Source: Mycolicibacterium neworleansense (GTDB lineage Bacteria; Actinomycetota; Actinomycetes; Mycobacteriales; Mycobacteriaceae). From it: DNA of 64,000 nt. Below, in pieces: positions 1 to 7,177 of the stretch. The notes below the pieces were generated by a model. It searched no databases. It saw nothing but the letters and a program-made list of their open reading frames with translations, and was not told the origin of the DNA. The stretch covers positions 1,302,001 through 1,366,000 of the forward strand of contig NZ_CWKH01000002.1 in assembly GCF_001245615.1 (NCBI RefSeq), read 5' to 3'. Each line of letters begins with the position of its first letter. Within the stretch, counting starts at the first letter, position 1. Both the position numbers and the translations under genes were made by a program.

Positions 1-1
1 C

Positions 2-685
2 GTGTTCCTGGCGCTGACCCTGGTGGCCTGGGCCGGGCTGCGCTACTCGAACCGCAGCCGGCGCGGCCGCGCGCTGTTCCTGTTCACCGTCGGCATGGTG
101 CTGATCGTCGCCGCCAGCGGCTTCGTCCTGCTGCGGGCCGCGGGGCGGACCGAGCCGGTCGGTGTCGGCGCCGCGGCGACCATGCTCGGCTGTGCGATGG
201 TCATCGTCGCCGCCGGATCCCTGCTGCCGAGCGTCGAAGACTGGTTCGGTGCCCGGCAGGAATTGCGCACCATCAAGCCGCTGCTGGGCGAGCTGGCCCG
301 GCGGCAGCCCGACGTCGGGATCGGGGTGCGTCCGCGCGGACCGCTGGTGTTCCGCGTCGCCGAACGGATGTCACTGATCTCCGACGCGCTGTACCTGGAG
401 GCGACCGCCGCCGACGCGCGTCAGCACGAGAACGCCGGACCGCGCGGGTCGAGCGGATCAAGTGGCACAACACATTTGGGGGATGCCGAGCGACCCCAGG
501 TGTCCCCGCGCGATCAGGCGCGGGCCATCGCCCAGTGGATCTACGACACCCGCGAGGCGAACGAAGGTTCGGCGTTCCCGGGGCTGGCCTGGCTCAGCCA
601 GCCCGAATCGTATTCGGACCGGGAATGGATTCTGGCGATCGCCGAGCAGTACCGGGAACTGGACCGCACAGCAGCGCGCAGTTGA
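2..685 (+). CDS. DUF6545-like membrane protein, C-terminal part (5' end outside window)
   Basis: The reading frame is open from the window edge, so the GTG at position 2 is probably an internal valine and the true start lies to the left. Two hydrophobic segments are visible (about residues 1-12 and 25-45 of this fragment), then a third at 58-75, followed by a soluble tail with an LKPL-like stretch (KPLLGELARRQP) and an RVAERMSLISDAL helix. This arrangement resembles the C-terminal domain of DUF6545 (MAB_1171c-type putative transporters). That assignment is from remembered family features, not a search. It converges on espR, with about 55 bases between the stops. DUF6545 genes often sit beside XRE regulators and ImmA/IrrE peptidases in actinobacteria, which fits an HTH neighbour. 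Function unknown. Confidence 0.6.
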   Translation: MFLALTLVAWAGLRYSNRSRRGRALFLFTVGMVLIVAASGFVLLRAAGRTEPVGVGAAATMLGCAMVIVAAGSLLPSVEDWFGARQELRTIKPLLGELARRQPDVGIGVRPRGPLVFRVAERMSLISDALYLEATAADARQHENAGPRGSSGSSGTTHLGDAERPQVSPRDQARAIAQWIYDTREANEGSAFPGLAWLSQPESYSDREWILAIAEQYRELDRTAARS

Positions 686-740
686 AACCCACGTGCGCGG
701 GTTTCAACTGCGCGGCAAGGTGTCAGACGAATCCGACGAG

Positions 741-1139
741 TCAGTCGTCGAGGTTTTCCCGGCGACGCAGCTCATCGACCTTCTGGACCAGGTCCTGCTG
801 GGCTTCGGAGGACAGCCCCACGGTGCGGGCGGCGATCCGGCGGATCCCTTCGTCACGCATGCTGGCCAGCCAGGTCAGCTCCTTGTCGAGCTTCTCGTAG
901 TACTCGTCGTCGGTGAAGTAAGCCGGCTTGATCCGGAAGAAGTTGGCAAGTGCGGCCATGGTTGCCGCCGACGGGTTGGTCCGGTTGCCCGAACGGAGCT
1001 GCGACAGGTACGGGGCCGACATGGTGACGCCCTCAGACTTCAGTGCGGCGATCACCTCGGCAGACGTGTGGGGTCCGCGCCCAGGCGGATAAACCGTATC
1101 GAACAGGCGGTTTAGGCGGGCGGCGAACGTCTTGCTCAT
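741..1139 (-). CDS. espR: EspR nucleoid-associated regulator
   Basis: 132 aa, the length of M. tuberculosis EspR (Rv3849). It starts with MSKTFAARLNRLFDTVYPPG and has an N-terminal XRE-type helix-turn-helix (about residues 25-60, including SAPYLSQLRSGNRTNPS), then a C-terminal helical dimerisation segment ending in RRRENLDD. EspR binds DNA cooperatively as a dimer of dimers. In M. tuberculosis it regulates the espACD operon and many cell-wall genes. The ATG at 1139 is chosen because the family begins at MSKTF; the frame extends upstream without conserved content. A long non-coding region lies upstream. Identity is very secure; the regulon in this organism is inferred. Confidence 0.95.
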   Translation of the reverse strand: MSKTFAARLNRLFDTVYPPGRGPHTSAEVIAALKSEGVTMSAPYLSQLRSGNRTNPSAATMAALANFFRIKPAYFTDDEYYEKLDKELTWLASMRDEGIRRIAARTVGLSSEAQQDLVQKVDELRRRENLDD

Positions 1140-1208
1140 CGATTTGACCTCCACATGCTTCACGAGCGGTACGAATAGGCGGCGTATTTGCTGACTATGG
1201 TAGCGAGT

Positions 1209-1222
1209 GTTGTGACCACAAC
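1209..1222. promoter_or_regulatory. Palindrome upstream of espR
   Basis: GTTGTG-AC-CACAAC, a perfect 6+6 inverted repeat, lies 70-83 bases upstream of the espR start codon, a position suitable for an operator. No known regulator is assigned. Confidence 0.35.
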
Positions 1223-1356
1223 CAAGTGCAAACGCCACAAAAGTTAAACTGGCTTTGCGTTTTGACCCCCTCTGCCACGGAAACCGGGGTCTTCGCCGTG
1301 AGGGTGCGGCGGGATTGCGCCGTCTGGCAATGCAAAAGGTGACGGTCGCGTTGTAT

Positions 1357-1379
1357 TGAGCGCGGTGAGCTGCGCTCAC
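1357..1379. repeat. Nested inverted repeats in espR upstream region
   Basis: Two overlapping dyads share this segment: TGAGCGC (1357-1363) with GCGCTCA (1372-1378), and GTGAGC (1365-1370) with GCTCAC (1374-1379). It could be a protein-binding site or a switchable RNA hairpin in a long espR leader. No function can be assigned from sequence alone. Confidence 0.35.
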
Positions 1380-2015
1380 AGGTGCGCTCGATCATGATCA
1401 ACTTCTGAGCCGGCAACTGGCGCGCCGCTGTGACTAGGGGAAACGGATATTTGCTGTAGCACGGGCCCCAGGCCGCGTCGGATAGCGCGCAACGCCGTTG
1501 TCGAACGACGTGGAACACGTTACAGGTGGGGCGATGGAATGCGCATCAGCCCCCTTGCGTGCGATAGCCAGATGGTCACAGAAGGATTCTGGCGCCGATT
1601 CCCGGCGTGGTTGCGGGGCCGAAACCGGAGGAGGTTTGCCTCTCCGCTGGACAAACATCGGTACAAATGCGGTTGCGGCGCGAGGTCGCGGCTACCTGAG
1701 GGATGGTGCGGGTCACCCAGGCCGGCGCCCCTGCCGGTGACGCTGACGCGGACCCCTGCGGACATGGCGACCTTTCGACACACCGCCGACACGTGCCGCT
1801 GACGCGGCGCACTTACATACGGTCGAAGGTCTCACCCAACGCATCGCGGTTTGTCGGCCGGGCCTGACGCCAGCGTGTCGACGCGACGATTGCGGGCTGC
1901 TGCCCTTCGCTGATCTAGAGGGACCCTAGCCGTTGTCGGCTTGCAGCGCTACGTTTCCTACCGTTTTCGGGTAGCTGGATTCTCCAGTTTGGAGAAGGAG
2001 CAACGGCAGGCGGTG

Positions 2016-2552
2016 TCATGCCGCCAGAAGCATCGCCAGGATCGCGGTGTCCGGGTGGCTGATCGGATCGACGCCGACGCGGCTGACCACCGAGGTCACC
2101 GTGCCATCGGATTCGGCTTCGACCCAGGCCGCCCGGTGTTCCAGCCCGAGATGCGGAAGCCCGGGTAACAATACGCAACCCGAAGCGGCGCCGGTGCATT
2201 CCGGAAGGGAAGGCGTTGTCTCCGAAGGCGGATGCAGCATCAGCAGTGCCGGTGGCTGATGCTCGGCGAAATACCCGGGTGGAACCGCGGATTCGCCGAC
2301 CACCGGCCCCTCGGCGATCACCAAGCCTACGGTGCCGGGATGCGGCTGCTCGGGCAACTCCTCGCGGACCCCGAAAATGGTTGTGGTCGAGAGCAATCCG
2401 GGCAGTGACGCGATGCGGACGGTGACCATCAGAAGCTGCGCCCACTCTTTCGTGGAGTCGGGCCATCGCCCCAGGACCACAAAGCCTTTGAGCGCACCGC
2501 CGGAATGAAAGGGGGCGATCTCAATCGCCCGGCCGGACCCCGTCGTATCCAT
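2016..2552 (-). CDS. Conserved mycobacterial hypothetical protein, Rv3847 homologue
   Basis: 178 aa, starting MDTTGSGRAIEIAPFHSGG. The ATG at 2552 is preceded by GGAGG at ideal spacing, which decides the start over the longer open frame. It sits between espR and sodA exactly as Rv3847 does in M. tuberculosis. No catalytic motif or membrane segment is evident. The protein is moderately hydrophobic, with strands such as GFVVLGRW and ALLMLHPP. Function unknown. Confidence 0.8.
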   Translation of the reverse strand: MDTTGSGRAIEIAPFHSGGALKGFVVLGRWPDSTKEWAQLLMVTVRIASLPGLLSTTTIFGVREELPEQPHPGTVGLVIAEGPVVGESAVPPGYFAEHQPPALLMLHPPSETTPSLPECTGAASGCVLLPGLPHLGLEHRAAWVEAESDGTVTSVVSRVGVDPISHPDTAILAMLLAA

Positions 2553-2758
2553 ATCGCCTCCGGGACATCGGTGTTGGCTCGCCGGCTGGCCGGTGTTCCG
2601 ACACGTCTGTGGGTCGATCAGATCAGAATGCGGCAGTATCGGCGGCGGTGCAAGGCGACACGGCCCGGAAACGAGGGCGGGGCGCCACGCTGTGTGCGCG
2701 ACGCCCCTTGGTGAGAGATCGGAAAACCGATCCAGCCCTCGATCGGACCGAAACGGGA

Positions 2759-3382
2759 CTAGCCGAAGATCAGGCCGTTGGTCTTGGAGGTTGCTGCCGC
2801 GTAGCGGTTCTGCACGTCCTCCCAGTTCACGACATTCCAGAACGCCTTGACGTAATCGGCCTTGACGTTCTTGTACTGCAGGTAGAAAGCGTGCTCCCAC
2901 ATGTCGACCTGCAGCAGCGGGATGATGCCGAGCGGCACGTTGGCCTGCTGGTCGTAGAGCTGGAAGGTCAGCAGCCGGTCACCGAGGCTGTCGTAACCGA
3001 GCACGGCCCAGCCCGAACCCTGCAGGCCGTTGGCGGCGGCGGTGAACTGCGCCTGGAACTTGTCGAACGAGCCGAACTGATCGTCGATCGCCGCGGCGAG
3101 GTCGCCGGTCGGCTTGTCACCACCGTTGGGGGACAGGTTCTTCCACCAGATCGAGTGGTTCACGTGGCCGCCGAGGTGGAAGGCGAGGTTCTTCTCGTTG
3201 AGGAAGATCGCCGCGTGGTCACCGTTGGCGCGCGCCTCGTCGAGCTTGGCGACGGCGTCGTTGACGCCCTTGACGTAGGCCGCGTGGTGCTTGCTGTGGT
3301 GCAGTTCGTTGATCTGCCCGGAGATGTGAGGCTCAAGCGCTCCGTAGTCGTAATCCAGGTCCGGCAAAGTGTATTCAGCCAC
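2759..3382 (-). CDS. sodA: Superoxide dismutase, Fe/Mn family
   Basis: 207 aa, the full length of mycobacterial SodA, which converts superoxide to H2O2 and O2 and is abundantly released by mycobacteria without a classical signal peptide. Metal ligands are His28, His76, Asp160 and His164 (motif DMWEHAFY). Residue 145 is Gln (YDQQANVP), where the M. tuberculosis iron enzyme has His. Gln at this site is associated with manganese-dependent mycobacterial SODs, so Mn use is inferred. The GTG start at 3382 has a strong upstream GAGGAAGGAA. Confidence 0.96.
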   Translation of the reverse strand: MAEYTLPDLDYDYGALEPHISGQINELHHSKHHAAYVKGVNDAVAKLDEARANGDHAAIFLNEKNLAFHLGGHVNHSIWWKNLSPNGGDKPTGDLAAAIDDQFGSFDKFQAQFTAAANGLQGSGWAVLGYDSLGDRLLTFQLYDQQANVPLGIIPLLQVDMWEHAFYLQYKNVKADYVKAFWNVVNWEDVQNRYAAATSKTNGLIFG

Positions 3383-3532
3383 GAGATTCCTTCCTCATTA
3401 TCGATCGATGGAGCGAGGCGTCGTCATCGATCTCAAAGTTCGACACTCAAGATCACTGCCAACATTGCTCCATCGCAGGGCGCACCGCAAGGACGCGCGT
3501 GCCGACCACACGTATACCCGATGGGGCGAGGG

Positions 3533-3691
3533 TCAGAACAAGACGATCACGGCGAGCACGCCGAGCAGCAGCAGGGCGATCACGCCGGCCCGAAGGAAGG
3601 CCATCAACTGATTACGGGTGTGCAGATGCCCGGCGGAATGCCACTCGGGCTGCGGAAAGGCCGATCCCGATCCGATTGGATGCAACGCCAT
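3533..3691 (-). CDS. Small single-pass membrane protein (52 aa)
   Basis: ATG at 3691 is preceded by AGGAG at good spacing and begins MALHPIGSGSAFPQPEWHSA. The C-terminal third is one hydrophobic helix (about residues 32-52, AGVIALLLLGVLAVIVLF) ending directly at the TGA, so a tail-anchored or small integral membrane protein is likely. Third codon positions are mostly G/C, as in neighbouring genes. It lies about 150 bases upstream of sodA on the same strand. No family is recognised; function unknown. Confidence 0.65.
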   Translation of the reverse strand: MALHPIGSGSAFPQPEWHSAGHLHTRNQLMAFLRAGVIALLLLGVLAVIVLF

Positions 3692-4131
3692 CAAACACTC
3701 CTGACCTGCACGATCAATGCTTGCCCCCCAGTGAGTTCTGTCACAACAGCTGGTGTGACGCCGATCATAGCCCCCTCGGCGTGTCCGGGGGAAATCGGCG
3801 CCCGCGTCGATGAAATCGGTTCGGCCGGGCGAGATCGTTACTGAAATCAGGCTGATCCCAATCGATCCGGTACGGGGGCGGGGCCTCGTTTAGCCGAATG
3901 CTTAATTTCGCTCCGCACCGGTGACGGTTGTTGATCGCTGCCGTGGACACCCCAGGTTTATCCACAGTGATGGACAGCTACCGCACAGTAATCCCCATAT
4001 CGCGGGCTTTTCCGCTGGTGCCGGGCTGTGGATGAACCTGTGGAAACTGTGGATAGCTTCCCGTTGCTAACGCGGCAGCGAGGCACGGGGGCGGCTGCGC
4101 TCGGCGCCGTCGGCGTGCGAGCATTGGGGGC
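3692..4131. other. Intergenic region with DnaA-box cluster
   Basis: About 440 bases separate the microprotein (minus) from the rhodanese gene (plus). The right half holds a group of DnaA-box-like 9-mers between 3958 and 4056. Otherwise no gene, repeat or clear promoter was recognised. Confidence 0.6.
3958..4056. promoter_or_regulatory. Cluster of DnaA-box-like sites
   Basis: One perfect TTATCCACA occurs at 3958-3966. On the opposite strand, near-consensus boxes read from TGTGGATGA (4027-4035), TGTGGAAAC (4039-4047) and TGTGGATAG (4048-4056). Four sites in 99 bases is far above chance in GC-rich DNA. The chromosomal origin (dnaA-dnaN) is not here, so this may be a DnaA titration or regulatory site. 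DnaA binding is inferred. Confidence 0.5.
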
Positions 4132-4473
4132 ATGGACGATGTGGAAGTCGGGCAGGCAGATATCGCGGCGGTGCCCACCACGTTCGAAGGTTCGGTGGTG
4201 CTGCTCGACGTCCGTGAGGACGACGAATGGCAGCGCGGCCATGCCGCCGGCGCACAGCACATCCCGATGGGCGACGTCCCGACCCGGATCGCCGAGATCG
4301 ACCCGGACGCCGAGCTGTACGTGATCTGCCATGCCGGCGGGCGCTCCCTGCGTGTGGCGAACTACCTGGCCCGCAACGGCTACACCCCGATCAACGTCGA
4401 GGGTGGAATGCTGGCCTGGGCCGGCGCCGGACGCCCGGTCGTCACCGACGCCGGCGGCCCCGGCAGCGTCTGA
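4132..4473 (+). CDS. Rhodanese-like domain protein
   Basis: 113 aa, a single rhodanese fold. The entry motif VVLLDVREDDEWQRGHAAGA is followed by the active-site loop CHAGGRS, whose cysteine would carry the persulfide. Such proteins transfer sulfane sulfur in the cytoplasm; the acceptor here is unknown. The ATG at 4132 follows a GGGGG Shine-Dalgarno. It is the first gene of a probable operon with the DUF4328 protein (38 bases downstream) and glpQ1. Confidence 0.88.
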   Translation: MDDVEVGQADIAAVPTTFEGSVVLLDVREDDEWQRGHAAGAQHIPMGDVPTRIAEIDPDAELYVICHAGGRSLRVANYLARNGYTPINVEGGMLAWAGAGRPVVTDAGGPGSV

Positions 4474-4511
4474 CCGCAAGACCTTCGGGGGATCGTGGCT
4501 AGGCTGGTCGG

Positions 4512-5624
4512 ATGATCCAGGTGTGTTCGCAGTGCGGGACGCGCTGGAACGTGCGTGACCGGCAGCGGTCGTGGTGCCCCAGGTGCGGCGGCTCGTTGTT
4601 GGCGCCGTCCGCGCCGTCGCCGCAGTCCCAGTGGGGACCTGCCGCACAGTCTCCCGCGTCTTTGGCCCCGGCGGCGTCGCCGACGGCTCAACGCACGCCG
4701 CAACTCGCGCCCGGCTATCGCTGGGTCGCCCTGCGCCCGGGCTCCCCACCGCACCAGCGGCGCTCGCGTCGCCCGCTCGGCCCGACACCGCGCTACCGCA
4801 TGATCCCGAGCTGGGGTCTGCATCAGTATTTCGATGTCGACGAGCAGCCCGAGAAGACGGCTGACGAGTCCGGCGTCGGCACGGTGCGGCTGATGCTCGT
4901 CGCCGCCATGGTGGTGCTGGGCGTCGCGGCCTTCGCGCACGTGATCAGGTATGTGCTGCTGCTGATCAACCGCAGCGTGCTGCTGCACCCGCTCATCGCG
5001 ATCGCCGGGGTGGTGATCGGCCTGCTGGCCAGCGTGCTGGCGATGCTCGTCGTGGTCATCACGGTGGTGTCCCTGGTGCGCTGGCTGATCACCCGCCGGG
5101 CCGCCGGGTACGCCGAGCACGGCGAGGTTGATCCGCGCAGCACCAGGACACTGTGGCTCGGCTGCCTGGTGCCCGGGGTGAACCTGGTGATGGCGCCGGT
5201 GTTCGTCTGGGAACTGGCGGCTCTGGAAGCACGCCTCTCACACCTGCGACGACCGATCGTGGTGTGGTGGATCGCCTGGGTCTTCAGCGCGGTGGTCGCC
5301 GGTTGGTCGATGGTCAGCACCGTGTACGTCACCTTCTTCAACAACACACCGCAGAACATCGCCGACAACACCGTGATGACGATCGTCGGGTACCTGTTGG
5401 CGCTGGCGACCTTCTTGCTGACCGCCAAGGTGTTCACCGGATTCGAGGGCAGCGGTACGACGGCTGAGCGCAGCGTCCGGCGCTGGGTGGTGGTCCCGCC
5501 CGACACCTCCGGTCCGGAGCCCGCTCCGGCCGATCCCGAAGCGGCTGCCCCTTCGCAGAATGGTGAGGATTCGGCCGAATCCGCCGTTCCGGTTGAGTCC
5601 CAAGGGCAGAACCCGGCAGCATAG
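4512..5624 (+). CDS. DUF4328 membrane protein with N-terminal zinc ribbon (Rv3843c type)
   Basis: 370 aa. The N-terminus has two CxxC knuckles (CSQCGTRWNV and CPRCGGSLL, residues 5-30), typical of a zinc ribbon. A Pro/Ala/Ser-rich linker follows, then about five membrane helices (roughly residues 125-150, 158-190, 213-235, 250-272 and 283-312). The tail is acidic and Pro/Ala-rich. The position next to glpQ1 matches Rv3843c of M. tuberculosis. It ends five bases before the glpQ1 ATG, so the two are probably co-translated. Function unknown. Confidence 0.8.
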   Translation: MIQVCSQCGTRWNVRDRQRSWCPRCGGSLLAPSAPSPQSQWGPAAQSPASLAPAASPTAQRTPQLAPGYRWVALRPGSPPHQRRSRRPLGPTPRYRMIPSWGLHQYFDVDEQPEKTADESGVGTVRLMLVAAMVVLGVAAFAHVIRYVLLLINRSVLLHPLIAIAGVVIGLLASVLAMLVVVITVVSLVRWLITRRAAGYAEHGEVDPRSTRTLWLGCLVPGVNLVMAPVFVWELAALEARLSHLRRPIVVWWIAWVFSAVVAGWSMVSTVYVTFFNNTPQNIADNTVMTIVGYLLALATFLLTAKVFTGFEGSGTTAERSVRRWVVVPPDTSGPEPAPADPEAAAPSQNGEDSAESAVPVESQGQNPAA

Positions 5625-5629
5625 GCCGT

Positions 5630-6487
5630 ATGGAAACGGGCGACGGCGGAGCCGCTGCGCAGGCGACCCCGGGGCCTGGGCATCCGTTCGTGGTGGCCCA
5701 CCGCGGCGCATCCGCCGACAAGCCCGAACACACGCTCGCCGCGTACGACCTCGCCTTGCGTGAGGGCGCCGACGGCGTGGAATGCGATGTCCGGCTGACC
5801 CGCGACGGGCATTTGGTGTGTGTGCACGACCGCCGGGTGGACCGCACCTCCACCGGCACCGGGCTGGTCAGTGAGATGACGCTGGCCGAGTTGCGCCGGC
5901 TGGACTACGGGTCGTGGCATGCCGGTGGACGTTCGGAGAACGACAGCGACGGCACGCTCGGGGACACCGGGCTACTGACCCTCGACGACCTTGTTTCGCT
6001 GGTGCTGGACTGGAATCGGCCGGTCAAGCTCTTCATCGAGACCAAACATCCCGTGCGCTACGGCGCACTGGTGGAGAACAAGGTGCTGGCGCTGTTGCAC
6101 CGGTACGGTATCGCCGCGCCCGCCTCGGCGGACCTGTCGCGCGCGGTGGTGATGTCCTTCTCGGCGGCCGCGGTGTGGCGCATTCGGCGAGCCGCCCCGA
6201 TGCTGCCCACGGTGTTGCTCGGTGAGACGTCGCGGTACCTGGGTGGCAGCGCGGCCACCACGGTCGGGGCCACTGCGGTCGGCCCGTCCATCGCTACCCT
6301 GCGCGAGCATCCGGAACTGGTCGACCGCGCCGCCGCCCAGGGCCGCGCGTTGTACTGCTGGACTGTCGACCACTACGAGGACGTCCAGTTCTGCCGCGAC
6401 ATCGGCGTGGGTTGGGTGGCCACGAACCACCCCGGCCGCACCAAGACCTGGCTGCAGAACGGCCTGACCGGTGCGGGCCGGGACTGA
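5630..6487 (+). CDS. glpQ1: Glycerophosphodiester phosphodiesterase
   Basis: 285 aa; hydrolyses glycerophosphodiesters to glycerol-3-phosphate and an alcohol, recycling phospholipid head groups. GDPD family motifs are present: VVAHRGAS with catalytic His near residue 24, GADGVECDVRLTRDG carrying the metal-binding Glu and Asp, and the second catalytic His in CVHD. The usual PENT is PEHT. A C-terminal TIM-barrel strand (CWTVDHYED) precedes GVGWVATNHPG. No signal peptide is evident, so it is probably cytoplasmic. Homologue of Rv3842c. It converges with bfrB, three bases apart. Confidence 0.93.
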   Translation: METGDGGAAAQATPGPGHPFVVAHRGASADKPEHTLAAYDLALREGADGVECDVRLTRDGHLVCVHDRRVDRTSTGTGLVSEMTLAELRRLDYGSWHAGGRSENDSDGTLGDTGLLTLDDLVSLVLDWNRPVKLFIETKHPVRYGALVENKVLALLHRYGIAAPASADLSRAVVMSFSAAAVWRIRRAAPMLPTVLLGETSRYLGGSAATTVGATAVGPSIATLREHPELVDRAAAQGRALYCWTVDHYEDVQFCRDIGVGWVATNHPGRTKTWLQNGLTGAGRD

Positions 6488-6490
6488 GCG

Positions 6491-7039
6491 TCAGAGGTTG
6501 CCGCCGGCGGCCTTCGGGGCCCCCGGGTCGGCGCCGGCGCCACCGGCGAGTTCGCGGGCCACGAAGTCCTCGATGTGGAACAGGTTGGCGCCCGCGCGGT
6601 CGGCGATACGCACCAGCGTCGCCATCGACGACACCTCTTCGATCTGTTCCTTGAGGAACCACTGCATGAACTGCTCGCCGAGGTAGTCACCCTCCTCGCG
6701 GGCGACGCTCGCGAGCCGGCTGATCTGCTCGGTGACCGTGCGCTCCTGGCTCAGTGCCAGGGCGAGCGCGTCCCGGGGCGTTTCGAAGCGGTTGCACACC
6801 GCGTCGACACCGGGGATCTCGGGGTCGATATCCCGGTCGAGCAGATACTGGACCAGCATCATGGCGTGGTTGCGCTCCTCGACCGCCTGCGCATAGAAGT
6901 GCTTGGCGAGCTGCGGAAGGTCGGCGCCGTCGAAATAAACCGCAATTGCGATGTATTGCTGTGACGCGGTGAACTCGCTGCGAATCTGGTCGGAGATAAG
7001 TGCGTGGAATTTCGTGTCGAGTTCGGTCGGCGTCGTCAT
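6491..7039 (-). CDS. bfrB: Ferritin BfrB
   Basis: 182 aa; non-haem ferritin that oxidises and stores iron in a 24-mer cage. Ferroxidase-site residues are visible in SEFTASQQYIA (Glu22), AVEERNHAMM (Glu55, His58) and EQFMQWFLKEQIEE. The C-terminal tail is Gly/Ala-rich, as in the M. tuberculosis protein (Rv3841). Two IdeR-box-like sites lie 54-136 bases upstream. In M. tuberculosis, iron-loaded IdeR activates bfrB from tandem boxes by relieving Lsr2 repression; the same regulation is inferred here. Confidence 0.95.
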   Translation of the reverse strand: MTTPTELDTKFHALISDQIRSEFTASQQYIAIAVYFDGADLPQLAKHFYAQAVEERNHAMMLVQYLLDRDIDPEIPGVDAVCNRFETPRDALALALSQERTVTEQISRLASVAREEGDYLGEQFMQWFLKEQIEEVSSMATLVRIADRAGANLFHIEDFVARELAGGAGADPGAPKAAGGNL

Positions 7040-7092
7040 GATCGCGAGGATATAGCAGGTCAGGGCACATTGTCATCGAAGGTAGACCTCAT

Positions 7093-7111
7093 TGAGGTCA
7101 GCTTTACCTTA
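7093..7111. promoter_or_regulatory. IdeR-box-like site 1 upstream of bfrB
   Basis: TGAGGTCAGCTTTACCTTA matches the 19-base mycobacterial iron box TTAGGTTAGGCTAACCTAA at 13 positions, including AGGT and ACCT half-site cores. It lies 54-72 bases upstream of the bfrB start. Confidence 0.55.
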
Positions 7112-7156
7112 GTCGTGTGGCGTGGATTACATGCGACCTCACGAATTTGCTATTGC

Positions 7157-7175
7157 CTAATTTAGCTTTGCCTAA
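7157..7175. promoter_or_regulatory. IdeR-box-like site 2 between bfrB and LCP gene
   Basis: CTAATTTAGCTTTGCCTAA matches the iron-box consensus at about 12 of 19 positions, best in the CCTAA half. It lies 118-136 bases upstream of bfrB and immediately beyond the LCP stop codon. Together with the first site it resembles the tandem arrangement known at bfrB in M. tuberculosis. Confidence 0.45.
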
Positions 7176-7177
7176 GC

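Larger units (their letters stand above)
1140..2015. other. Long non-coding region between espR and the Rv3847 homologue
   Basis: About 875 bases without a convincing gene: the short frames here lack codon bias, a Shine-Dalgarno sequence or recognisable protein features. M. tuberculosis has a long espR leader that integrates several regulators; the same role is inferred here. Visible structure includes a palindrome at 1209-1222 (GTTGTG-AC-CACAAC) and nested inverted repeats at 1357-1379. M. tuberculosis has the membrane protein gene Rv3848 in this interval; no trace of it is recognisable here. Confidence 0.55.

Noticed and set aside
1498..1812. Several short frames on both strands upstream of espR
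   Set aside because: They overlap one another, lack ribosome sites and have shadow-like composition; treated as non-coding.
2717..2732. GATCGG-AAAA-CCGATC hairpin after sodA as terminator
   Set aside because: Only a six-bp stem with no following U-tract; too weak to call.
2553..2900. N-terminal extension of the Rv3847 homologue
   Set aside because: A GGAGG site directly precedes ATG 2552, and the extension has shadow-like composition overlapping the sodA 3' end.
3958..4056. Replication origin
   Set aside because: Although DnaA boxes cluster here, there is no dnaA, dnaN or AT-rich unwinding element, and the mycobacterial origin lies by dnaA.
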